Source: an uncultured bacterium
GTDB taxonomy: Bacteria > Bacteroidota > Bacteroidia > Sphingobacteriales > Sphingobacteriaceae
Length of the DNA: 43,704 nt
Assembly: GCA_903838995.1 (NCBI GenBank)
Contig: CAIMAP010000139.1
Coordinates: 1-43,704 of the forward strand
Direction: 5' to 3'
Below the pieces are notes generated by a model that was not told the origin of the DNA, did no database searches, and saw only the letters and a list, made by a program, of their open reading frames with translations. The position numbers and the translations under genes were made by a program. Shown piece by piece: positions 19,661 through 28,339 of this stretch. Position 1 is the stretch's first letter. Every line of letters starts with the position of its first letter.

Positions 19661-19975
19661 ATGGATATCAATATCAGTCATTTTTTATTTATATCTGCTG
19701 CTTTATTTGCCATCGGTTTTTATGCTGCCATTCGCCGTCGTAATATTATTTTGGTTTTAATAGGAATAGAATTAATGGTCAATGCAGCGGTAATAAACCT
19801 AGTGGCATTTGCTAATGTGAATACCAAAGCAAATGCAGCAGACGGAAAACTAATGGCTTTATTTGCCATTGTGTTATCGGCTGCAGCCATTGCGCTTGCG
19901 CTGGCTATTGTAGTTAAAGTGCATCAATATTTTAATACCATCAACCCAGATCAAATAGAAGAATTTAAAAATTAA
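19661..19975 (+). CDS. nuoK: NADH-quinone oxidoreductase subunit K
   Basis: 'RRRNIILVLIGIELMVNAAVINLVAF', 'LFAIVLSAAAIALALAIVVKVHQ'. Confidence 0.95.
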   Translation: MDINISHFLFISAALFAIGFYAAIRRRNIILVLIGIELMVNAAVINLVAFANVNTKANAADGKLMALFAIVLSAAAIALALAIVVKVHQYFNTINPDQIEEFKN

Positions 19976-21882
19976 TGAATCAAGCCATAACATATCAAGT
20001 GGATTCGCTACTGCAGGTGCTAGATTTTTCTGCCATCGGATTCCTCTTGCCTTTGTTATTTTTTATACTTTTTTCTTTTGCTCGTTTTTCAGAAAAAATA
20101 ATTTATTGGGCTGCAATTGTTGCTATACTTGCATCTTATGGCTCTTTATTTTATTTTTTAAAACCCTTAGTCCATTCGCATCAATATTATATACTCGATT
20201 GGTTTAGCATTGCGCAAAGCAAATTTCAAATCACCTTATTAATAGACGAAACTTGTTTTTGGGTCTTGTCGATGATTCATTTGGTTACCCTTATGGTGAT
20301 TATATTTTCGGGTTATTACATGAAAGCTGAATTGCGTTTCGAAAAATATTTTGCATATATATTATTTTTCTTTACCGCCATGTTTGGCCTAGTGCTGTCA
20401 AATAATTTATTTTTGACTTATATTTTTTGGGAATTAGTGGGATTTGCCTCTTATGCTTTAATTGGTTTTTGGCGAACCAAAGAATCAGCAATTTTGGCAA
20501 ATAAAAAAGCATTTATCATCAATAGAATTGGCGATTTAGGTTTTTTAGCAGCGATTTGTATTTTATTCAATCAGTTTCAAACGCTCAACATACATAGCAT
20601 AGAGGTGATGCTGCAAACTTCTCCAAAAGATTTACCCGCTTTGTATTTCGCCAGTTTTGCCATTATAATAGCGGTGATTGCTAAATCTGCACAGTTTCCT
20701 TTACATGTTTGGTTGCCAGATGCAATGGAAGGCCCTACACCTGTTTCGGCGCTCATACATGCTGCTACCATGGTTATTGCGGGTGTTTACCTCTTATTAA
20801 GAATTACTTTCTTTTTTCCGCCAGAAGCTTTATTATTTCTAAAATACATTGCTATTATCAGTATGGTCATGGCTTCCCTATTTGCAATTGCACAACAGGA
20901 TATCAAAAAAATATTAGCTTACTCTACCATTTCGCAAATAGGATTTATGCTTTTTGCAATTAGTATAGGCAATCAATCGCTCGCTTTATTTCATTTATTA
21001 ACGCATGCTTTTTTCAAAGCGGCCTTATTTTTAACAGCGGGTGTTTTTATTCACGAAAAAAAATCACAAGATATACGAAACTTAAGTGGTGTTGCGCAGC
21101 AACAGCCCATTGCATTTATTGCTTTTAGTATTGCGGCCGCTGCCTTAATCGGCTTGCCATTTACGGCTGCATATTTTTCTAAAGAAGCCATTTTGTTTGC
21201 GGCTATTCAACAACATGGATTAGATGTGTTTAATACATTACTACTTTTTTCTGTGTTATTAACCAGCATTTACATTGCAAGAATTTGGTTTTATTTGTTT
21301 GCAAAAAACAATTCAAGTAATACGCCACGTACAAAATCTGTAGCAATGAATTTGCCAATAATCGTATTGGATATGTTCTCTTTATTTATAGCTTTTTCTG
21401 CTAGTCCATTTCATTTGCAAGCATTTTGGTTTACAATAGTCACCGAAACCATAAATCCAATCTTTAGTATAAGTATTGTATTTTTGAGTGTCCTAGGCAT
21501 TTTAGCTGTCAAATTTATTCCAGCAATTTTATTGATGGATGAAAAAAATACAATGGTATATTTCCTTAAAAACGGTGCTTTTATAGATCGTTTTTATGAA
21601 TTTCTATTTGTAAAACCAATACAACAAATAGCTACCTTGCTTAAATGGTTAGACAAGCATGTGGTAGATGCGCTAGTGAACGGAATTGCCAAATTAGCCA
21701 TTGTGATTGCCAATTGCTCCGACTGGTTTGATCGAAATATAATTGATGGATTGGTTAACCTGATTGCGCTCATCGCCAAACGATTTGGAGACATTATTCG
21801 CATTGCACAAACAGGTAGAGTGCAAACTTATTTTTTATTGGCATTGATGTTGATGGCAATGGTGGCATGGTTTATTTATTAA
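19975..21882 (+). CDS. nuoL: NADH-quinone oxidoreductase subunit L
   Basis: 'FWELVGFASYALIGFW', 'SAQFPLHVWLPDAMEGPTPVSALIHAATMVIAGVYLL', 'LTHAFFKAALFLTAG'. Confidence 0.96.
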   Translation: MNQAITYQVDSLLQVLDFSAIGFLLPLLFFILFSFARFSEKIIYWAAIVAILASYGSLFYFLKPLVHSHQYYILDWFSIAQSKFQITLLIDETCFWVLSMIHLVTLMVIIFSGYYMKAELRFEKYFAYILFFFTAMFGLVLSNNLFLTYIFWELVGFASYALIGFWRTKESAILANKKAFIINRIGDLGFLAAICILFNQFQTLNIHSIEVMLQTSPKDLPALYFASFAIIIAVIAKSAQFPLHVWLPDAMEGPTPVSALIHAATMVIAGVYLLLRITFFFPPEALLFLKYIAIISMVMASLFAIAQQDIKKILAYSTISQIGFMLFAISIGNQSLALFHLLTHAFFKAALFLTAGVFIHEKKSQDIRNLSGVAQQQPIAFIAFSIAAAALIGLPFTAAYFSKEAILFAAIQQHGLDVFNTLLLFSVLLTSIYIARIWFYLFAKNNSSNTPRTKSVAMNLPIIVLDMFSLFIAFSASPFHLQAFWFTIVTETINPIFSISIVFLSVLGILAVKFIPAILLMDEKNTMVYFLKNGAFIDRFYEFLFVKPIQQIATLLKWLDKHVVDALVNGIAKLAIVIANCSDWFDRNIIDGLVNLIALIAKRFGDIIRIAQTGRVQTYFLLALMLMAMVAWFIY

Positions 21883-21899
21883 CTTATTAAAGATTTAAA

Positions 21900-23528
21900 A
21901 TGAATAATTGGTTGTCTATTTTAATTTTCTTACCGATTGCAGCTGCATTAATTTTGTTGCTATTACCTAAGCGTGCATCAAATGTATTTAGGCCGGTAAC
22001 CATTGTTATTAGTCTTTTACAGACACTCATTGCAACTTATTTATATAGCCAATACTTAAAAAATCCACAAGGTTATCATTTTGTAGAACGTGCAGATTGG
22101 ATTAATTTAAATTTGGGAACTTTTGGACGTTTAAATATTGATTATTTCTTAGCCGTTGATGGATTAAGTATTGGATTGCTATTGTTGTCGGCATTTGTCA
22201 TGTTTATTGCGGCTATTGCTTCTAACGAAATTAAGAAAGATCCTAAAGCATATTATACCTTGTTTTTATTATTGAGTGCGGCTATTATGGGCGTATTTTG
22301 CGCACTCGATTTTTTCTTGTTTTATGTGTTTTATGAATTGATGTTATTGCCAATGTATTTCTTAATTGGCATGTGGGGTGGTCCAAACAGAGAATACGCT
22401 TCTATCAAATTTTTCTTGTACACTTTATTTGGATCTATATTTATGTTATTAGTAATGATCGGACTTTACTTTTCGGTCATCGATCCAGTAACAGGCGAAC
22501 ATACTTTTAATATGCTGTATATGATGGATGCAGCAAACTATACGAAAGACAGTTATTTCTCTATTTTCTCTACTGATGCATTATTATTTCATTATCCCGT
22601 AAGGTTCTTAGGCTTTATTGTTTTATTTATTGCATTTGCGATTAAAATACCTACTATACCCTTACATACTTGGTTACCCGATGCCCATGTGGAGGCGCCA
22701 ACACCTGTATCTATTATACTTGCAGGGGTGCTCTTAAAAATTGGTGGATATGGAATTATCAGAATTTGCTACGGAATTTTTCCAGAAGCAGCTATTTATT
22801 TTTCTTATTGGATAGGATTAATTGGCGTGGTCTCTATTTTATATGGCGCATTTATAGCATTGGCATCTACGGATTTAAAACGCATGATTGCTTATTCCTC
22901 TATTTCACATATGGGATTTGTTATTTTAGGAATTGCTTCGCTTACTTCGGAAGGAGTGAACGGTGCTATTTTTCAAATGATTAGTCACGGGGTACTTTCT
23001 ACGATGCTATTTTATTTAGTAGGCGTTATTTATCTAAGGGTTCAAGACCGCGAAATTGCGGCGTTCAGAGGACTGGCACAACCTATGCCTCGTTATACTT
23101 TATTTGTAGTAATTGCATTTTTTGCTTCTTTAGGATTGCCTGGCTTGTCTGGTTTTATTGGCGAAGCATTTACCCTTATCGGTGCATTTAAATCGGCTTC
23201 TGTCAATGCCTTATTGCCAAGAGGCTTTGCCATTTTAGCTTCGGTTGGCATTTTAATTGGTGCGGCTTATTTCTTATGGACTTTACAACGCATGTTTTTT
23301 GGAGCGCCGCGTTTCAAAGGGGCTCAAGAATGGCATTTAAAACTAAAAGATTTAACAGCAACAGAATATCTGGTATTAATCCCCTTAGCCTTGATCACCA
23401 TTTTATTAGGCATTTTCCCTTCTTTATTATTTGATGCCAGTAATAATACTATCAATGCTTGGGTTCACGAAACTTGGATACATGGCATTGCAAATTTAAA
23501 AAGCATGCAATCTTTATTAAAATTTTAA
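21900..23528 (+). CDS. nuoM: NADH-quinone oxidoreductase subunit M
   Basis: 'FYELMLLPMYFLIGMWGG', 'IPTIPLHTWLPDAHVEAPTPVSIILAGVLLKIGGYGIIR', 'LKRMIAYSSISHMGFVILG'. Confidence 0.96.
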   Translation: MNNWLSILIFLPIAAALILLLLPKRASNVFRPVTIVISLLQTLIATYLYSQYLKNPQGYHFVERADWINLNLGTFGRLNIDYFLAVDGLSIGLLLLSAFVMFIAAIASNEIKKDPKAYYTLFLLLSAAIMGVFCALDFFLFYVFYELMLLPMYFLIGMWGGPNREYASIKFFLYTLFGSIFMLLVMIGLYFSVIDPVTGEHTFNMLYMMDAANYTKDSYFSIFSTDALLFHYPVRFLGFIVLFIAFAIKIPTIPLHTWLPDAHVEAPTPVSIILAGVLLKIGGYGIIRICYGIFPEAAIYFSYWIGLIGVVSILYGAFIALASTDLKRMIAYSSISHMGFVILGIASLTSEGVNGAIFQMISHGVLSTMLFYLVGVIYLRVQDREIAAFRGLAQPMPRYTLFVVIAFFASLGLPGLSGFIGEAFTLIGAFKSASVNALLPRGFAILASVGILIGAAYFLWTLQRMFFGAPRFKGAQEWHLKLKDLTATEYLVLIPLALITILLGIFPSLLFDASNNTINAWVHETWIHGIANLKSMQSLLKF

Positions 23529-23532
23529 GCGG

Positions 23533-25044
23533 ATGGAATTGTATCAAACTTTACAATCTTTAGTGACGAGCAATAATCTGAGTTGGAAATTTTTAATTCC
23601 AGAATATAGTTTATTATTTTTCTTTTTATTGGGTTTGTTTATTGATTTATTTTTCAAAAATAAAAAATGGATAACGGTCTTAATGTTAGTAGGGGTTAGC
23701 TTTTCGGGGTTTTTAACTTTTCAACAAATTTCTGCTAGCATTGAAATCCAACAACTATTTAACGGCATGTTGGTTTTAAGTAATAAAATAATTGTATTCA
23801 AATTATTGATTACATTGGTAGTATGCTTGTTTATTATTTTTGCAAGCACCGATGATCGCATCAAAAAACAAAACACAGCAGAATATTTTTATTTAGCGCC
23901 ACTTTTTTTAATTGCATTAAATATGCTCTGTATGTCTGCGCATATGTTAACCATTTATTTAAGTGTAGAAATGGTTTCGCTATTTTCTTATGGTTATGTT
24001 GCCTTGTCAATAAAAGATAAAAGCAATGCCGAATCTGGCATGAAATATATTTTGTTTGGCTTATTGGCTTCGGCTCTTTTATTGTACGGAATCTCCTTGA
24101 TGTATGGCTTTGCAGGCACCCTTTCTTTGCAAGATCCTCATTTCTTAGCTTGGTTTGCAAAAGCGCCAATGCCGATTATTGCTTTGAGTATTGGTTTAAT
24201 GATGGCTGGATTTTTATTTAAAATAGCTGCTGCGCCATTTCATTTTTATGCACCCGATGTTTATCAAGGAACTTCGTCTACTACATTGGTACTATTAAGT
24301 GTGGCTCCAAAAATTGCAGGTTATGCATTGTTTGCTAATTTTCTGGGATTCTTTTCGTTTAAAATTTTTAATCAAGTTTTATTTTGGCCCATGTATAATT
24401 GGGAAACTTTTTTAAGTGTAATTGCCATCATGACCTTAGTCATTGGTAGTTTTGTGGCTTTGTCTCAAACAAACATTAAACGTTTAATGGCTTATGCAGG
24501 AATTGCACAAACTGGTTTTCTCTTAATGGGTTTGATTGGCTATACCTCCATAGGAGTAATCGCTTTGCTGTTTTATTTATTGGCCTATTTATTAATGAAT
24601 ACGGCGGCATTTATGCTTATCAGTTATTTTGAACAGCAGCACGAAGCATATGAATTAGCAGATTATAAAGGCTTGGTTAGAAAATCTCCATTGGCTTCTA
24701 TTTTATTGGTAGTTGTATTTGCATCCTTCATTGGTTTGCCACCACTTGTTGGCTTTACCGGAAAATTTTTATTGTTTTCGGCGAGTTACCAAGCTTATGT
24801 CGCTTCTGCTAATCCAGCAATTTTAATCACCATCATTACCGCTGCAATCGCATCAATTGTTTCTTTATTTTATTATTTTATTATCATTCGAAACATGTTC
24901 ATGCAAGAAGCCACTTGGGTTAAGGTGAATAAAGAAGAACAAAATATTTTATATTTATTGGTATTGCCTTTGATTTTGGCCATTATTTATTTCGGAATTT
25001 TGCCCTCTAACATAATCAGTTATATCCAAAGCATTATTGCTTAA
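23533..25044 (+). CDS. nuoN: NADH-quinone oxidoreductase subunit N
   Basis: 'SVEMVSLFSYGYVAL', 'FKIAAAPFHFYAPDVYQGTSSTTLVLLSVAPKIAGYALF', 'NIKRLMAYAGIAQTGFLLMG'. Confidence 0.95.
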   Translation: MELYQTLQSLVTSNNLSWKFLIPEYSLLFFFLLGLFIDLFFKNKKWITVLMLVGVSFSGFLTFQQISASIEIQQLFNGMLVLSNKIIVFKLLITLVVCLFIIFASTDDRIKKQNTAEYFYLAPLFLIALNMLCMSAHMLTIYLSVEMVSLFSYGYVALSIKDKSNAESGMKYILFGLLASALLLYGISLMYGFAGTLSLQDPHFLAWFAKAPMPIIALSIGLMMAGFLFKIAAAPFHFYAPDVYQGTSSTTLVLLSVAPKIAGYALFANFLGFFSFKIFNQVLFWPMYNWETFLSVIAIMTLVIGSFVALSQTNIKRLMAYAGIAQTGFLLMGLIGYTSIGVIALLFYLLAYLLMNTAAFMLISYFEQQHEAYELADYKGLVRKSPLASILLVVVFASFIGLPPLVGFTGKFLLFSASYQAYVASANPAILITIITAAIASIVSLFYYFIIIRNMFMQEATWVKVNKEEQNILYLLVLPLILAIIYFGILPSNIISYIQSIIA

Positions 25045-25094
25045 AATACTTGCTTTAACATAAAATTACAGGTTTTTTTTTCTAAAAAGTCGGC

Positions 25095-25123
25095 TTGAAA
25101 AAAGCGAGAAATGTTTATATTTG
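25095..25123 (+). promoter_or_regulatory. Bacteroidota-type promoter for the PurF-like gene
   Basis: TTG (25095-25097), 18-nt spacer, TATATTTG (25116-25123); ATG at 25141. Confidence 0.6.
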
Positions 25124-25140
25124 CATCTTAGCTAGCAACG

Positions 25141-27042
25141 ATGAGCGATAGTATCAAGCATGAGTGCGGAATTGCACTGATCAGATTAAAAAAACCTTTA
25201 GCATTTTATCAGCAAAAATATGGTTCGGCTACTTATGGCCTCAACAAATTATTTTTATTGATGTCTAAACAGCAAAATCGAGGTCAAGATGGCGCCGGAA
25301 TTGCAACTATCAAACTCAACACTTCGCCCGGCGACCGTTACATCAGTAGGCATCGTTCTACTTCTAAAAATTCGGTAGCAGAAATTTTCGAACATGTTCA
25401 AAATAGATTAATTGAAGTAGAAGCGCAAAATCCAATTGATTACCAAAATGCAGAATGGCTCAAATCTAATGCACCTTATATAGGAGAGTTATTATTGGGT
25501 CATTTAAGATATGGCACATTTGGAAATAATAATATCGAAAATTGTCATCCCTTTTTAAGACAAAATAATTGGATTACCAGAAACCTAATTATAGCTGGCA
25601 ATTTTAACATGACCAATGTGGATGAGTTATTGAATCAACTCTACGAATTGGGTCAACATCCTAAAGAAAAAGCAGATACCATTACCGTATTAGAAAAAAT
25701 AGGACATTTTTTAGATGACGATAACCAACGCCTTTTTGATCATTATAAAACTTTAGGCCATAGCAATGTTGAAATTACCAAGTTAATTGAAGAAAACATT
25801 GATGTGCCTTCTATACTTACCCGCTCTGCAAAAAGTTGGGATGGTGGATATACAATTTGTGGAATGTTAGGTCATGGTGATGCCTTTGTGATGCGAGATC
25901 CATCGGGTATTCGCCCTGCATTTTATTTCGAAGACGAAGAAGTGGTGGTGGTTACTTCCGAAAGACCAGCCATTCAAACGGCATTTAATGTTCCAATAGA
26001 ATCTATCAAAGAAATTCAACCAGGTCATGCTTTAATTATTAAAAAAAGTGGTTTGGTTTCGGAGCATCAATTCATTGAACCAGCTGAAAGAAAAGCTTGT
26101 TCCTTTGAACGCATTTATTTTTCTCGCGGTAACGATGCGGGTATTTATATGGAGCGTAAACAGTTGGGTCGAATGTTAGTACCCAAAATTTTAGCGGCCA
26201 TCGACAACGATTTAACCAATACGGTATTTTCTTATATTCCTAATACAGCAGAAGTTGCTTTTTATGGAATGGTAGAAGGCTTGCATAAGCATGTTAGAAA
26301 ATATCAAAAAGAAAAAATATTAAATTTTCAAAAAGATTTATCAAACGAGTCGCTCGAAAAATTATTAAGTATGGCGCCTCGTGTCGAAAAAATTACCCTC
26401 AAAGATGCTAAGTTGCGCACCTTTATAACCCAAGACGAAGATCGTCAAGATATGGTTGCGCATATTTATGACACTACTTATGGGGTAGTAAAAAAAGGCG
26501 TAGACACCCTTGTTGTCTTAGATGATTCTATTGTAAGAGGAACCACTCTAAAGCAAAGCATCTTAAGAATTTTAGATCGATTAGGTCCGAAAAAAATTAT
26601 AATTGTTTCCTCGGCACCGCAAATTAGGTACCCCGATTGCTACGGAATTGACATGTCTAGAATGGCTGAGTTTGTTGCCTTTTCGGCAACAATTGCCTTA
26701 TTAAAAGAAAGAGGAATGGATCAATTGATTCAACAAGTGTATGATAATTGTAAATCACAAGTAAACTTACCGAGTGATCAAATTAAGAATTTTGTTAAAG
26801 AAATATATAAGCCATTTAGCCCAGAAGAAATTTCTCAAAAAATAGCGGAAATAGTTCGACCTAAAGATATTCAAGCCGAAGTAGCAATTATTTTCCAAAG
26901 CATAGAAGATTTACACATGGCTTGTCCGGGGCATACCGGAGATTGGTATTTTTCTGGTGATTTTCCAACACCAGGCGGCATGAAAGTTGTGAATAATGCT
27001 TTTATAAACTTTATAGAAGGCAGCAATAAGCGTGCTTATTAG
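25141..27042 (+). CDS. Amidophosphoribosyltransferase, long PurF-type variant (633 aa)
   Basis: N-terminal 'MSDSIKHECGIALIRL' (Ntn glutaminase Cys after a short propeptide), 'QNRGQDGAGIA', 'RDPSGIRPAFYFEDEEVVVVTSERPAIQTAF', PRPP loop 'LVVLDDSIVRGTT', 'SSAPQIRYPDCYGIDM'. Confidence 0.88.
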   Translation: MSDSIKHECGIALIRLKKPLAFYQQKYGSATYGLNKLFLLMSKQQNRGQDGAGIATIKLNTSPGDRYISRHRSTSKNSVAEIFEHVQNRLIEVEAQNPIDYQNAEWLKSNAPYIGELLLGHLRYGTFGNNNIENCHPFLRQNNWITRNLIIAGNFNMTNVDELLNQLYELGQHPKEKADTITVLEKIGHFLDDDNQRLFDHYKTLGHSNVEITKLIEENIDVPSILTRSAKSWDGGYTICGMLGHGDAFVMRDPSGIRPAFYFEDEEVVVVTSERPAIQTAFNVPIESIKEIQPGHALIIKKSGLVSEHQFIEPAERKACSFERIYFSRGNDAGIYMERKQLGRMLVPKILAAIDNDLTNTVFSYIPNTAEVAFYGMVEGLHKHVRKYQKEKILNFQKDLSNESLEKLLSMAPRVEKITLKDAKLRTFITQDEDRQDMVAHIYDTTYGVVKKGVDTLVVLDDSIVRGTTLKQSILRILDRLGPKKIIIVSSAPQIRYPDCYGIDMSRMAEFVAFSATIALLKERGMDQLIQQVYDNCKSQVNLPSDQIKNFVKEIYKPFSPEEISQKIAEIVRPKDIQAEVAIIFQSIEDLHMACPGHTGDWYFSGDFPTPGGMKVVNNAFINFIEGSNKRAY

Positions 27043-27675
27043 TTAAGCAACTAAGAGAAATAATTTGGCAATAATTGCAAATGCAAAAATCATCAGGGCA
27101 ATGCCAACAATTCTATTCATTAAATGAATCACTTTTGGGTTAAAAAGGTGTCGCATTTTTGCTGCAAAATAGGCTTTAATGATATCGGTACTTAAGACCG
27201 TTCCCATGCAAGTTCCTATAAATATTTTTATTTCATCTTGGCTATAAGTAGCACTGGTGCTCAGGTAACTCACTAATCCGATCCAATAAAATAACATTCC
27301 AGGGTTTAGTAAATTCATAAAAAGCCCTTTAAAATAATAGGCAAAAATCTTCAATTTACTGAGGGTAATTTCTTTGCCTTTTTCTTCGATAACATCGGCT
27401 GGTTTGCTGAAATATCTATAGCCAATAATTCCTAAAAACACACTGCCAATAATTGCGATGTAGTTTTGATAAGTTTGCGCAACCGATAAAAGTTTAGCGC
27501 CTAATAAAGTAATACTGACAAATATTAAATCGGCCGAAAAAACGCCTATAGCAAAAACTGCACCTGCAAAAAAGCCTTTCTGTATACTGGTTCTTATCAG
27601 TGAAAAAAATGCCGGCCCTGTCATAATTGTCATGAGCAGTCCTGCACCAATTGCACCTAATAATAATTGTATCAT
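27043..27675 (-). CDS. LysE family translocator
   Basis: 'GAIGAGLLMTIMTGPAFFSLIRTSIQKGFFAGAVFAIGVFSADLIFV', 'FMNLLNPGMLFYWIGLVS' typical LysE/RhtB pattern. Confidence 0.88.
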   Translation of the reverse strand: MIQLLLGAIGAGLLMTIMTGPAFFSLIRTSIQKGFFAGAVFAIGVFSADLIFVSITLLGAKLLSVAQTYQNYIAIIGSVFLGIIGYRYFSKPADVIEEKGKEITLSKLKIFAYYFKGLFMNLLNPGMLFYWIGLVSYLSTSATYSQDEIKIFIGTCMGTVLSTDIIKAYFAAKMRHLFNPKVIHLMNRIVGIALMIFAFAIIAKLFLLVA

Positions 27676-27806
27676 TTATAAAGTATTGTCTTGTAAATTT
27701 GTGAAAATAAATAAGAATACCCAATTTTTAGCCCATTTAATATTTAAATATTTTATAATTAGTAGCAAATTCAGGAGAGTTTTCTTAAACTTGCCCTTAT
27801 AACCTT

Positions 27807-28277
27807 ATGAAAACTCGTCCAGCATTCGATCAGATATTCATGAATTTGGCCCTAGATTTGGCTAAACGTTCTCATTGTGTGAAAGCGCAAGTAGGAGCGG
27901 TATTAACTAAAGATACGCGGATCATATCTATTGGCTATAATGGCCCGCCAGCTGGCACGCATAATTGCGATGAAGAATTTCAAATAGATGGCTGTCCAAG
28001 AGATACCAAAGGCAGTTGCTCTTTGGCTTTACATGCCGAAGAAAACGCCATTTTATATGCTGCAAAAAATGGTTCGCAATTAGAGGGAACTACATTATAT
28101 TGTACTTTATCGCCATGTATAAGTTGTGCGCGCCTAATTTTTCAGTCGGGTATTAAAAAAGTTTATTTCCATTCTTCTTATGCCCAATATAAAGGTTTAG
28201 CCGTCGATGAAGGGGTCGAATTTTTACGAAAATTTGGCGTAGAAACCTTTCAATATGAGCTTGATGCAGGGGTATAA
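27807..28277 (+). CDS. Deoxycytidylate (dCMP) deaminase
   Basis: '[14 protein letters not shown]' and '[23 protein letters not shown]' zinc-deaminase motifs, 'RDTKGSC', N-terminal '[26 protein letters not shown]'. Confidence 0.92.
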   Translation: MKTRPAFDQIFMNLALDLAKRSHCVKAQVGAVLTKDTRIISIGYNGPPAGTHNCDEEFQIDGCPRDTKGSCSLALHAEENAILYAAKNGSQLEGTTLYCTLSPCISCARLIFQSGIKKVYFHSSYAQYKGLAVDEGVEFLRKFGVETFQYELDAGV

Positions 28278-28328
28278 AAAAAATCAAATTTCCTAGTAGC
28301 TGCAATCCCAAATTTCATTTCGAAAATG

Positions 28329-28336
28329 TATCTTTG
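28329..28336 (+). promoter_or_regulatory. Possible -7 promoter element immediately upstream of guaA
   Basis: TATCTTTG, 3 nt before ATG at 28340; no clear -33 TTTG. Confidence 0.4.
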
Positions 28337-28339
28337 CGC

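Noticed and set aside
20709-20963. 84-aa alternative-frame ORF inside nuoL, and the similar 104-aa ORF in nuoM (22670-22984)
   Set aside because: Same-strand off-frame readings of conserved antiporter-like motifs, Cys/Tyr-rich as expected for frame-shifted membrane protein codons.
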